From Oscillospiraceae bacterium (GTDB lineage: Bacteria; Bacillota_A; Clostridia; Oscillospirales; Oscillospiraceae), in assembly GCA_017456105.1 (NCBI GenBank), contig JAFTKA010000014.1, positions 1 to 5,274 on the forward strand: DNA of 5,274 nt, in the 5' to 3' direction. Position 1 is the stretch's first letter, and each line of letters starts with the position of its first letter. Position numbers and translations under genes: made by a program. This document shows positions 1-5,217 of this stretch, in pieces. A model generated the notes under the pieces. It searched no databases and was not told where the DNA came from. It was given only the letters and a program-made list of their open reading frames with translations.

Positions 1-348
1 ACCAAGGTGGACAGAAGCGGTGCGTATATGGCCCGTTATATGGCAAAGAACCTGGTGGCTGCCGGCTTGGCAGAGCAGGTGGAGGTACAGCTGGCTTACG
101 CTATTGGCGTAGCTGAGCCGGTGTCTGTGCGGGTGAACACCTACGGTACCGGAAAGCTCCCTGACGAGGCACTGACCGGCTTGCTTCGCAAGACCTGCGA
201 CCTGACCCCCGGCGGCATCATCAAGAAGCTGAACCTGCGTCGACCCATTTACGGAAAGACCGCTTTGGAGGGGCACTTCGGTGTGGCGGGCCTTCCCTGG
301 GAAGAGACCGACCTTGCCGATACCCTGAAAAATTTGGCTGGAATCTAA
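1..348 (+). CDS. metK: S-adenosylmethionine synthetase, C-terminal part (5' end outside window)
   Basis: MetK makes S-adenosylmethionine from methionine and ATP in the cytoplasm. The window opens in frame inside the gene; 115 codons remain of a protein normally about 390 residues long. The visible part starts [17 protein letters not shown], the conserved block at the start of the C-terminal segment. By family knowledge its Lys (second visible residue) corresponds to E. coli Lys269 (mature numbering) and its Asp to Asp271, both active-site residues. It continues with [12 protein letters not shown], a GTG strand and the usual end, [11 protein letters not shown] followed by LPWEETD. The reading frame is open to TAA with no damage. 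It ends just before a strong terminator, so it is the last gene of its transcript. A SAM riboswitch, if present, would lie upstream of the window. Identification is by clear family resemblance. Confidence 0.96.
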   Translation, partial: TKVDRSGAYMARYMAKNLVAAGLAEQVEVQLAYAIGVAEPVSVRVNTYGTGKLPDEALTGLLRKTCDLTPGGIIKKLNLRRPIYGKTALEGHFGVAGLPWEETDLADTLKNLAGI

Positions 349-352
349 TAAT

Positions 353-380
353 AAGGGGCGTATTTTGTACGCCCCTTTCT
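353..380 (+). terminator. Intrinsic terminator of metK
   Basis: A perfect 10-bp stem (353-362 AAGGGGCGTA pairs with 368-377 TACGCCCCTT) encloses a 5-nt loop, TTTTG. The stem starts four bases after the metK stop, and a T-rich tail (TTTCTTATATTTT) follows. This is a textbook Rho-independent terminator that separates metK from nadE. Confidence 0.93.
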
Positions 381-390
381 TATATTTTGT

Positions 391-418
391 TTGCAATTTG
401 GCAATCTTGTGATATGAT
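391..418 (+). promoter_or_regulatory. Sigma-A-type promoter of nadE (extended -10)
   Basis: TTGCAA (391-396) and TATGAT (413-418) are separated by 16 bases. The -10 is preceded by TGA at 410-412, giving an extended -10 element. It lies just after the metK terminator and 26 bases before the nadE ATG. Transcription would start around 425, leaving a leader of about 20 nt. Predicted from consensus only. Confidence 0.68.
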
Positions 419-429
419 GAAGAAAATCG

Positions 430-437
430 AAGGAGGG
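430..437 (+). promoter_or_regulatory. Ribosome binding site fixing the nadE start
   Basis: AAGGAGGG sits 6 bases before the ATG at 444. The frame stays open upstream to a TTG at 387 and contains ATGs at 414 and 417. Those candidates overlap the terminator tail, the -10 box or the region before the transcription start and lack a Shine-Dalgarno sequence, so the start at 444 is preferred. Confidence 0.85.
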
Positions 438-443
438 TTTTCT

Positions 444-2372
444 ATGTTGGATTTTATCAGGATTGCCTGTGCCGTGCCTGCGGTGAAAGTGGGCGATGTA
501 GAGAAGAACACCCGTGATATTTGTGAATATATCGAAAAGGCAGATAACGCCAAAGCGGACATTGTGGTTTTTCCGGAACTGTCCATGACCGGCTACACCT
601 GTCAGGACCTGTTCTTTCAGGACAGCATTTGGCAGGGTGTCAAGAAAGGTCTGCGGGAGATCGTGGCCTGTTCTTCCCGGCATCCCGGACTTACGGTCCT
701 TGTGGGTCTTCCGGTGTGTTTGGGCGTAAACCTTTATAATTGTGCGGCTGTTATTTGCGGTGGTACGGTGCGGGGTCTTGTACCGAAGACCTTTGTACCC
801 AATTACGGTGAATTTTATGAAAAACGGTGGTTTACCTCTGCCGAAAATGTAAAGGACGATTCTATCGATTTGTCTCTGTTCGGGCTGGAGGGTGTTGCCT
901 CCTTTGACAGCACCCAGGTGTTCCAGATCGGTGAGGGTACGCTGATCGGCGTGGAGATCTGCGAGGACATGTGGACACCGCTGCCGCCTTCTTCCGCACT
1001 TGCCATGCGTGGTGCGGAGGTGATCCTCAACCTGTCCGCATCTGACGAGGTGATGGGCAAGCGGAAGCTGCGTCGGGATATGCTGAAGCGGCAGTCCTCC
1101 GCCTGCAACTGCATTTATGCGTACTGTTCCTCCGGCAGCACCGAATCGGCCCAGGATATGGTGTTCTCCGGCCACAGTGCCATTGCGGAAAACGGTGTGA
1201 TCTTAAAGGAAAACGCCAAGCAGCTGGATACGGACTATATGATCGTTCAGGACTGCGATCTGGGAATTATCCGCCACGAACGCAGAAAAAATAAGAGCTT
1301 TGCCGATGCCGGCAGAGTCTATGACCGGATCACCAATGCCAAGATCATGCAGTGGAATGCCGAACCCTTGCGGGCGGACGGCACACTGTACCCTGTGAAC
1401 AAAGCACCTTTTGTCCTGGGTTCCGGGGAGGACTGTTTGGAGGCTTTTGCCATTCAGGTGGAAGGTTTGAAGCAGCGGCTTGCACTGCTTGGAGCAAAAC
1501 CCGTTGTGGGTATTTCCGGCGGTTTGGATTCCACTTTGGCACTGCTGGTGGCGGTGGAGGCCGTCCGTCAGTTGGGAAGACCTGTAAGCGATGTTCACGG
1601 CATTACCATGCCTTGCTTTGGTACGTCCGACCGGACCTATCAGAACGCTTTGGAGCTGATGAAGATCCTGGGTATTACCGCCAAGGAGATCAATATCCGT
1701 CAGGCGGTCAGCCAGCATTTTGCGGACATCGGCCACGATGCAGCTGTCCACAACGGCACTTACGAAAACACCCAGGCCCGGGAACGGACACAGGTGCTGA
1801 TGGACTATGCAGGTATGGTAAATGGCATCGTGGTGGGTACGGGCGATTTAAGCGAGCTGGCCTTGGGCTGGTGCACCTACAATGGCGACCATATGAGCAT
1901 GTACGCTGTCAATGCCTCGGTACCTAAGACCATGATTCCCCATATCATCGCTGCGGTAAGTGAAGGCGTTTTTGCCGAGGCTAAGTCGGTTTTACAGGAT
2001 ATTGTGGACACCCCCATCAGCCCGGAGCTTCTGCCTCCTGATGAGAGCGGCAAGATCGCACAGGTAACGGAAGATCTGGTTGGCCCTTACGCTCTGCATG
2101 ATTTCTTCCTATATCATATGTTCTGCCACGGCTTTACCCCCACCAAGATCTACACCTTGGCCTGCCATGCTTTTGCAAACGAATATGATGCCGAAACCAT
2201 CAAGAAATGGCTGAAGGTGTTCTATCGTCGCTTCTTTACCCAGCAGTTCAAGCGGAACTGCGTGCCGGACGGCGTGAAGGTTGGTCGTGTGGGCCTCAGC
2301 CCCCGGGGCGACTGGCGTATGCCCAGCGATGCCAGTGCAAACTTGTGGCTTGATGAAGTAGAGAGTTTATAA
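444..2372 (+). CDS. nadE: Glutamine-dependent NAD(+) synthetase
   Basis: This is a complete 642-residue cytoplasmic enzyme. It converts nicotinic acid adenine dinucleotide to NAD, using ATP and ammonia drawn from glutamine, as the last step of NAD biosynthesis. The N-terminal nitrilase-type glutaminase domain (about 1-270) shows the full catalytic triad: Glu45 in VVFPELSMTGY, Lys115 in LVPKTFVPNYGEFYE, and the nucleophile Cys173 in GVEICEDMW. The C-terminal synthetase domain (about 325-642) has the PP-loop ATP motif SGGLDS at 358-363, then the GTGDLSELALGW stretch (465-476) with TYNGDHM, typical of NadE. The length and two-domain order match the large bacterial form (M. tuberculosis NadE is about 679), not the ammonia-only form of about 270. 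The start at 444 is fixed by a strong Shine-Dalgarno sequence. The gene is transcribed alone and converges on spoVFB across a shared terminator. No key residue is missing. Confidence 0.96.
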   Translation: MLDFIRIACAVPAVKVGDVEKNTRDICEYIEKADNAKADIVVFPELSMTGYTCQDLFFQDSIWQGVKKGLREIVACSSRHPGLTVLVGLPVCLGVNLYNCAAVICGGTVRGLVPKTFVPNYGEFYEKRWFTSAENVKDDSIDLSLFGLEGVASFDSTQVFQIGEGTLIGVEICEDMWTPLPPSSALAMRGAEVILNLSASDEVMGKRKLRRDMLKRQSSACNCIYAYCSSGSTESAQDMVFSGHSAIAENGVILKENAKQLDTDYMIVQDCDLGIIRHERRKNKSFADAGRVYDRITNAKIMQWNAEPLRADGTLYPVNKAPFVLGSGEDCLEAFAIQVEGLKQRLALLGAKPVVGISGGLDSTLALLVAVEAVRQLGRPVSDVHGITMPCFGTSDRTYQNALELMKILGITAKEINIRQAVSQHFADIGHDAAVHNGTYENTQARERTQVLMDYAGMVNGIVVGTGDLSELALGWCTYNGDHMSMYAVNASVPKTMIPHIIAAVSEGVFAEAKSVLQDIVDTPISPELLPPDESGKIAQVTEDLVGPYALHDFFLYHMFCHGFTPTKIYTLACHAFANEYDAETIKKWLKVFYRRFFTQQFKRNCVPDGVKVGRVGLSPRGDWRMPSDASANLWLDEVESL

Positions 2373-2412
2373 AAAATAAGGGTGTGCAAATGCACACCCT
2401 TATTTTTTATAA
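2367..2412. terminator. Bidirectional terminator shared by nadE and spoVFAB
   Basis: A perfect 22-bp inverted repeat (2367-2388 with 2391-2412) surrounds only two central bases (AA), so the real RNA loop will be larger. The core is TAAGGGTGTGCA / TGCACACCCTTA, flanked by A6 on one side and T6 on the other. Either strand therefore gives a GC-containing stem followed by a U run. Both convergent stop codons (nadE TAA 2370-2372; spoVFB TAA at 2407-2409 on the minus strand) lie inside the repeat. Confidence 0.94.
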
Positions 2413-2967
2413 TAGTAACGGTTGAATCTGCCTGCCTTCTATTGCGGCGGCCAAGGCATCGGGAATCCTGCTGAAATCCGCTACCATGCTGGTGGGCTTT
2501 TTCTCCGGGTCGTCCTGCCGGAATGGTACGAAATAATAGTGCTTTCGGGCTAATAGTTTTCCGATATTCTCCGCTGCACCGGCCAAAGCATCGTTGGTGG
2601 ATACGGCTACCAACACGGGATTCCCGTTCCGTAAATGACTCTTGGCGGCCATGGTAACCGGTGTGTCAGCAATGCTGTGGGCAAGCTTCGCCAGGGTGTT
2701 TCCGGTACAAGGGGCGATCACCAAAGCGTCCAGCATTTTCTTTGGGCCGATGGGCTCTACCTGGGGTATGGTATACAGTGGGGCTTTGCCACAGATGGCA
2801 GTTGCCTTTTCAATGTGCTCCTTGGCTGTGCCGAAGCGGGTGTCGGTGGTGTAGGACATTGTAGAAAAAATGGGGATCACGTTGTGGCTCTTTGCCAGTT
2901 CTTCCATAATGGGGAACACCTGGGAAAAGGTACAAAATGAGCCGCACACAGCAAATCCGATATTCAT
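2407..2967 (-). CDS. spoVFB: Dipicolinate synthase subunit B
   Basis: This 186-residue flavoprotein-fold subunit works with SpoVFA to form dipicolinic acid, the spore-core chelator, from the lysine-pathway intermediate dihydroxytetrahydrodipicolinate. It acts in the mother cell during sporulation. Family landmarks recalled from B. subtilis SpoVFB are all present: the N-terminal strand IGFAVCGSFCTF (3-14), TRFG (43-46), VEPIGPK (70-76), VIAPCTGNTLAKLA (83-96), MAAKSHLRN (106-114), STNDAL (123-128), and FRQDDPEKKPTSMVA (149-163). The length is close to the family's ~200, with a slightly shorter C-terminus. The ATG overlaps the spoVFA stop by 4 bases (ATGA) and is preceded by AAGGAGG, so the two genes are translationally coupled. 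It is the last gene of the operon; the asd-dapG-dapA genes that follow in B. subtilis are absent, and the next feature is a terminator. Confidence 0.95.
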   Translation of the reverse strand: MNIGFAVCGSFCTFSQVFPIMEELAKSHNVIPIFSTMSYTTDTRFGTAKEHIEKATAICGKAPLYTIPQVEPIGPKKMLDALVIAPCTGNTLAKLAHSIADTPVTMAAKSHLRNGNPVLVAVSTNDALAGAAENIGKLLARKHYYFVPFRQDDPEKKPTSMVADFSRIPDALAAAIEGRQIQPLLL

Positions 2968-3668
2968 TGTGCTTCCTCCTTGTTAAGAAGTCTTAGGACG
3001 GTTTCCGCAATCAAAAGCCCCGATGACATGGGTGCCATTTTTCCCGGAAGCCCCCTTGCCCAAAGCACGTCGCTGCTGCCCAAGCCCAATTTTGATGCCA
3101 AATCAATTTTCAAAGCATTGCCCGGACACTCCGGGAAGATCATTTCCGGTGCTGTGTTATAAATTAGATCAAATGCCTCCGGATCAATATCTTCGATACT
3201 ACAGGCATCATAGCCTAAGGCTGCCAGCATAGCCCGATCAGTCCCTTTGCGGGCAGCCACCATAACCTGACAGCCCATATCACGCAAAAGCTTTGCAAGG
3301 CACTTTCCGATCCGTCCCCAGCCGATAATCAGCACTTTGCAATCGGGCAGAATACAGGTCAGCTTGTTCATGGCAAGCTTTACGGCACAGTGGGCGGTGA
3401 TATTGGCATTTTTGCTGAGATAGACAGGATCTTTCAGCAAATCAATGACCGGCTGATTTAGTGGTGGCAAGTTGCCGCCTATCACCGTTACGGTCTCCGG
3501 CAGTCTCGCCAGTATCGAATCTGCAACAGGGGAGGGCACGGGCAGCAATAGATGCGTTACAGAGGAGTCCGGCTGCAGCAGGATCTCACAGCCGCTTTTT
3601 TCCAAACTATGTACCGCGTGGCTCAGGGCGGTACTGTTTCCCCACGGGAGGATTTTGTAAGAAATCAT
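2964..3668 (-). CDS. spoVFA: Dipicolinate synthase subunit A, short N-terminal domain
   Basis: The 234-residue NAD(P)-binding subunit of dipicolinate synthase is the partner of SpoVFB. The C-terminal Rossmann domain is well conserved: nucleotide-binding loop GWGRIG (116-121) after strand KVLII, VAARKGTDRAMLAALG (137-152), NTAPEMI (171-177), IDLASKLG (188-195), and GLPGKMAPMSSG (206-217). Each block aligns with the B. subtilis protein from memory. The oddity is the N-terminal half: the Rossmann loop starts at residue 116, and the whole protein is about 60 residues shorter than the 297 of B. subtilis SpoVFA. The N-terminal strands (ILPWGNSTALSHAVHSLEKSGCEI, then LLLPVPSP) are still recognisable, so this looks like internal shortening of the first domain, not a wrong start. 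The ATG at 3668-3666 is preceded by AAAGGGTGA. A sigma-K-like promoter lies just upstream. Confidence 0.92.
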   Translation of the reverse strand: MISYKILPWGNSTALSHAVHSLEKSGCEILLQPDSSVTHLLLPVPSPVADSILARLPETVTVIGGNLPPLNQPVIDLLKDPVYLSKNANITAHCAVKLAMNKLTCILPDCKVLIIGWGRIGKCLAKLLRDMGCQVMVAARKGTDRAMLAALGYDACSIEDIDPEAFDLIYNTAPEMIFPECPGNALKIDLASKLGLGSSDVLWARGLPGKMAPMSSGLLIAETVLRLLNKEEAQ

Positions 3669-3688
3669 AATAAATCACCCTTTCGTGC

Positions 3689-3717
3689 CAGACTATGCAA
3701 AACCGCGGCCTCTTGTG
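3689..3717 (-). promoter_or_regulatory. Sigma-K-like promoter of spoVFAB
   Basis: Reading the minus strand, CACA (3717-3714) is followed after exactly 16 bases by CATAgtcTG (3697-3689). The recalled sigma-K consensus is mACm, N16, CATAnnnTA, so only the last base differs. This fits the known sigma-K control of spoVF in Bacillus. Caveat: the implied start near 3683 leaves a leader of only about 15 nt, with the Shine-Dalgarno sequence (3683-3675) at its 5' end. Confidence 0.68.
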
Positions 3718-3718
3718 C

Positions 3719-3747
3719 TTGATTTTTATCAGCTTCTACAATATAAT
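3719..3747 (+). promoter_or_regulatory. Sigma-A promoter of the DUF4364 gene
   Basis: TTGATT (3719-3724) and a perfect TATAAT (3742-3747) are spaced by 17 bases. Transcription would start near 3754, just before the AGAGGTGA ribosome binding site. It is divergent from the sigma-K-like spoVF promoter; one base separates the two -35 elements. Confidence 0.78.
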
Positions 3748-3768
3748 ATAAATAAGAGGTGAAGAACG

Positions 3769-4305
3769 ATGAAACGATTGGGATTTATCCGGGATATGAT
3801 GGACGTGAAGGTGCTGATTCTGTTTGTGCTGAGTCGGGCCAATTATCCCATGACTATACAGGAGATCTATGAACTGTGCTTTCAAGACGAGTGCCTGAGT
3901 TATTTTGATGTTTGTACGGCGATTCCTGAGATGGTTGCCTCCGGACACCTTGCTGAGACGGAAGAGGGCCGCTATGAGATCACGGAGCGTGGCCGTCAGG
4001 ACGGAACACTTACCGAAGATTCCATCGCCTTTACGGTGCGTCAGCGGGCGGAAGATGCGGTTACCCGCTACAACCGTCAACTCCGCCGCCGCAGCTTTGT
4101 AAAAACACAGGTGATCCCCCGTGAGACCGAGGACTTCTCCGTAATGCTCTCCCTGGACGACGAAAAGGGCAACCTGATGACTCTGGAGCTGATGGCTCCC
4201 GACCAGCGGCAGGCCGTGCGGCTGGGAAAGCTGTTTGAGGGCAAAGCGGAGAATATATACAATTTAATAATGGCAGAACTTTTAGACGAAGAAGATGACC
4301 TGTAA
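3769..4305 (+). CDS. DUF4364 family protein (winged-helix-like, function unknown)
   Basis: This 178-residue soluble protein resembles the DUF4364 family, small proteins widespread in Clostridia whose job is not established. The N-terminal third (about 12-75) reads as a winged-helix fold: VKVLILFVLSRANYPMTIQEIYELC forms helix 1 and the start of the turn, SYFDVCTAIPEMVASGHLAE resembles a recognition helix, and GRYEITERG resembles the wing hairpin (arginine-hydrophobic-ITERG, as in PadR-like regulators). The rest (about 100-178) is a mixed domain with MLSLDDEKGNLMTLELMAP and an acidic end, DEEDDL. No signal peptide or membrane segment is visible. The start is fixed by AGGTGA six bases upstream. 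It has its own sigma-A promoter and sits between the spore operon and hpf. A transcription regulator is plausible from the fold but is inference. Its targets are unknown. Confidence 0.83.
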   Translation: MKRLGFIRDMMDVKVLILFVLSRANYPMTIQEIYELCFQDECLSYFDVCTAIPEMVASGHLAETEEGRYEITERGRQDGTLTEDSIAFTVRQRAEDAVTRYNRQLRRRSFVKTQVIPRETEDFSVMLSLDDEKGNLMTLELMAPDQRQAVRLGKLFEGKAENIYNLIMAELLDEEDDL

Positions 4306-4308
4306 CCC

Positions 4309-4337
4309 TTGTCGTTTGCCACAAATCGTGGTATAAT
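4309..4337 (+). promoter_or_regulatory. Promoter of hpf (extended -10)
   Basis: TTGTCG (4309-4314), a 17-base spacer, then TATAAT (4332-4337) preceded by TGG (4329-4331), an extended -10. It begins three bases after the upstream stop codon, with no terminator in between, so hpf can also receive readthrough from the DUF4364 gene. The predicted start is near 4344. No convincing sigma-B or sigma-H element was seen. Confidence 0.75.
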
Positions 4338-4371
4338 ATAAGTAGCCAAAATTAGAAAGGAGCTGCCGCAT

Positions 4372-4905
4372 ATGAAATTTCAATTCAGTGAAAAGAAAGT
4401 CAAACTCCCCCAGAACGTACACGCCTATGCTGAGAAGAAAGTAATGAAACTTTCCCGGTACTTTGAGGAGGATGCGGAAGCACTTGTGGTATTTTCTGTG
4501 GAGAAGAACCGTAACAACGTAGAGCTTACGGTTCACGGAGCAGGCACCTGGTTCAGAGCCAGAGAGAGCACCTCCGATATGTTTGCCTCCATCGATGCTG
4601 CCGTTGGCACCATTGAGGGTCAGATCCGTAAGAATAAGACAAGACTTGCCCGTCGCCTGCGTCAGGACGCATTCAGCCGCACAGTGGAGGAGACCTCCTT
4701 TGCCGTTGAGCCGGAAGAGGACTTAAGCATCGTCCGGGTCAAGCAGTTCTACTTCAAGCCCATGACCCGGGAAGAGGCCGTCTTGCAGATGAATCTGCTG
4801 GAGCATAATTTCTTCGCGTTCCGCGATGATGATAACGGCGGCACGTTTGCAGTCGTATACCGCAGAAATGACGGCGGATATGGTATTATCGACGACGTTA
4901 AATAA
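4372..4905 (+). CDS. hpf: Ribosome hibernation promoting factor, long form (HPF/RaiA family)
   Basis: This 177-residue long-form Hpf binds the 30S decoding region and pairs 70S ribosomes into inactive 100S dimers in stationary phase or stress. The N-terminal ribosome-binding domain (about 1-100) shows the family pattern: a first strand KFQFSEKKVKLP, helix HAYAEKKVMKLSRYF (17-31), strands VVFSVEKNRNNVELTVHGAGTWFRARE, then a second helix MFASIDAAVGTIEGQIRKNKTRL. A charged linker leads to the C-terminal dimerisation domain (about 122-177): VKQFYFKPMTREEAVLQMNL with KPM at 129-131, HNFFAFRD, and VVYRRNDGGYGIID (161-174). This domain matches long-form proteins such as B. subtilis YvyD and separates it from the short enterobacterial HPF of about 95 residues. 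The start is set by AAAGGAG nine bases upstream. It stands alone with its own promoter and terminator and lies directly before an rRNA operon. Confidence 0.95.
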   Translation: MKFQFSEKKVKLPQNVHAYAEKKVMKLSRYFEEDAEALVVFSVEKNRNNVELTVHGAGTWFRARESTSDMFASIDAAVGTIEGQIRKNKTRLARRLRQDAFSRTVEETSFAVEPEEDLSIVRVKQFYFKPMTREEAVLQMNLLEHNFFAFRDDDNGGTFAVVYRRNDGGYGIIDDVK

Positions 4906-4919
4906 CAAGAAATCACCTT

Positions 4920-4953
4920 ATTTTGGGCCCTTTTTTAAGGGCCCAAAATTTTT
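4920..4953 (+). terminator. Intrinsic terminator of hpf
   Basis: A 13-bp stem (4920-4932 with 4937-4949), containing GGGCCC flanked by T/A runs, closes a TTTT loop and is followed by a T run to 4953. The A/T flanks make it potentially active on both strands. It insulates the rRNA promoter, whose -35 begins 34 bases downstream. Confidence 0.92.
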
Positions 4954-4987
4954 ATGAAAAAATTTGCCGAGAAAGGCAAAAAAGTTC

Positions 4988-5016
4988 TTGACAAAGGCAT
5001 TTTCCTGTGGTAGGAT
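4988..5016 (+). promoter_or_regulatory. rRNA operon promoter
   Basis: A perfect -35 TTGACA (4988-4993), a 17-base spacer and TAGGAT (5011-5016), preceded by TGG as an extended -10. The upstream stretch 4945-4987 is rich in A and T runs and could serve as an UP element. Counting 7 bases on from the -10 puts +1 at G5023. An initiating G would fit the GTP-sensing, growth-rate control known for rRNA promoters in B. subtilis. I found no convincing second promoter in the leader. Confidence 0.87.
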
Positions 5017-5023
5017 AAGCAAG

Positions 5024-5045
5024 CTGACCGCCAAGGGGCGGGCAG
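5024..5045 (+). other. 5'-terminal hairpin of the pre-rRNA
   Basis: CTG-A-CCGCC (5024-5032) pairs with GGCGG-G-CAG (5037-5045) around an AAGG loop: eight pairs with one A/G mismatch. It starts one base after the predicted +1. No T run follows, so it is not a terminator. Confidence 0.6.
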
Positions 5046-5049
5046 GAAT

Positions 5050-5068
5050 GTACCTTGTAAATTGAATA
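5050..5068 (+). promoter_or_regulatory. boxA-like antitermination element
   Basis: GTACCTTGTAAATTGAATA resembles the CCTTGAAAACTGAATA-type boxA region seen in clostridial rRNA leaders and spacers, where NusB/S10 (NusE) load the antitermination complex. It differs from the recalled form at two or three positions. Assigned by position and resemblance only. Confidence 0.5.
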
Positions 5069-5108
5069 ACGCAAAGACGAACAAACACCTTGGACAATAA
5101 ATGAATAG

Positions 5109-5137
5109 TTTAAGTTTCGAGTAAAATCGAATTTAAG
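5109..5137 (+). other. Leader hairpin 1
   Basis: TTTAAGTTTCGA (5109-5120) can pair with TCGAATTTAAG (5127-5137) around the loop GTAAAA. This gives about 11 pairs if one T is bulged and two G-T wobbles are allowed. The stem is A/T-rich and of modest stability. Confidence 0.45.
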
Positions 5138-5161
5138 CCAACGAAAATTCTTGAGTAAAAT
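5119..5161 (+). repeat. Nine-base direct repeat GAGTAAAAT in the leader
   Basis: GAGTAAAAT occurs at 5119-5127 and again at 5153-5161, 34 bases apart. In the first copy it spans the loop of leader hairpin 1; in the second it leads into the stem of hairpin 2. It could be chance in A/T-rich sequence. Confidence 0.5.
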
Positions 5162-5177
5162 TTGCTAGACAAATTTT
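5157..5177 (+). other. Leader hairpin 2
   Basis: AAAATTTG (5157-5164) and CAAATTTT (5170-5177) form a perfect 8-bp stem with the loop CTAGA. An alternative 7-bp pairing, GAAAATT (5143-5149) with AATTTTC (5172-5178), uses the same right arm, so the two are mutually exclusive. Confidence 0.55.
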
Positions 5178-5187
5178 CTTAAAAAAG

Positions 5188-5213
5188 ATTTGAGGCACTT
5201 CGGTGCTTTAGAT
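5188..5213 (+). other. UUCG-tetraloop hairpin just before 16S
   Basis: Bases 5188-5198 pair with 5203-5213 around TTCG, closed by a C-G pair: the very stable C(UUCG)G tetraloop. Eleven pairs form, three of them G-T wobbles. The hairpin ends four bases before the predicted mature 16S end, so it could guide folding or 5' processing. Confidence 0.65.
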
Positions 5214-5217
5214 ACCA

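Larger units (their letters stand above)
5023..5217 (+). other. Pre-16S rRNA leader
   Basis: About 195 non-coding bases lie between the predicted transcription start and the mature 16S end. Only rRNA leader elements are seen: a GC-rich hairpin at the very 5' end, a boxA-like stretch near 5050-5068, an A-rich unpaired section (5069-5108), and three hairpins stacked before the 16S gene. The strand partner of the RNase III processing stem would lie 3' of the 16S gene, outside the window. There is no tRNA and no ORF with a ribosome binding site. Confidence 0.8.

Noticed and set aside
387..443. Upstream extension of nadE from TTG 387 or ATG 414/417
   Set aside because: These codons overlap the terminator tail and the -10 box and lack a ribosome binding site; AAGGAGGG points to ATG 444.
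345..1175. Long open frame of 276 codons on the minus strand
   Set aside because: It is antisense to the well-conserved nadE glutaminase domain, has no recognisable family motif, and its composition (rich in His, Arg, Gly, Thr) is typical of a shadow frame.
1203..1751. Open frame of 182 codons on the minus strand
   Set aside because: Antisense to nadE across the PP-loop region, with no family resemblance; a shadow frame.
1352..1927. Open frame of 191 codons on the plus strand, offset from nadE
   Set aside because: An alternative frame inside nadE with Cys/Gly/Arg-rich nonsense composition; nadE is intact, so no frameshift explains it.
2635..2940. Plus-strand open frames inside spoVFB
   Set aside because: They lie opposite a conserved gene, lack ribosome binding sites and show no recognisable domain.
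3684..3768. Sigma-E, sigma-G or sigma-A promoter for spoVFAB
   Set aside because: No ATATT-like -35 at the sigma-E distance, no sigma-G -35 at N18, and no minus-strand TTGACA/TATAAT pair with suitable spacing.
4954..5013. Possible 19-residue Lys-rich peptide starting at ATG 4954
   Set aside because: No ribosome binding site, it starts in the terminator tail, and its stop codon is part of the rRNA -10 box; it is upstream of the predicted transcript start.
5090..5118. Second rRNA promoter with -35 TTGGAC
   Set aside because: At 17 bases downstream there is no -10-like hexamer (AGTTTC).
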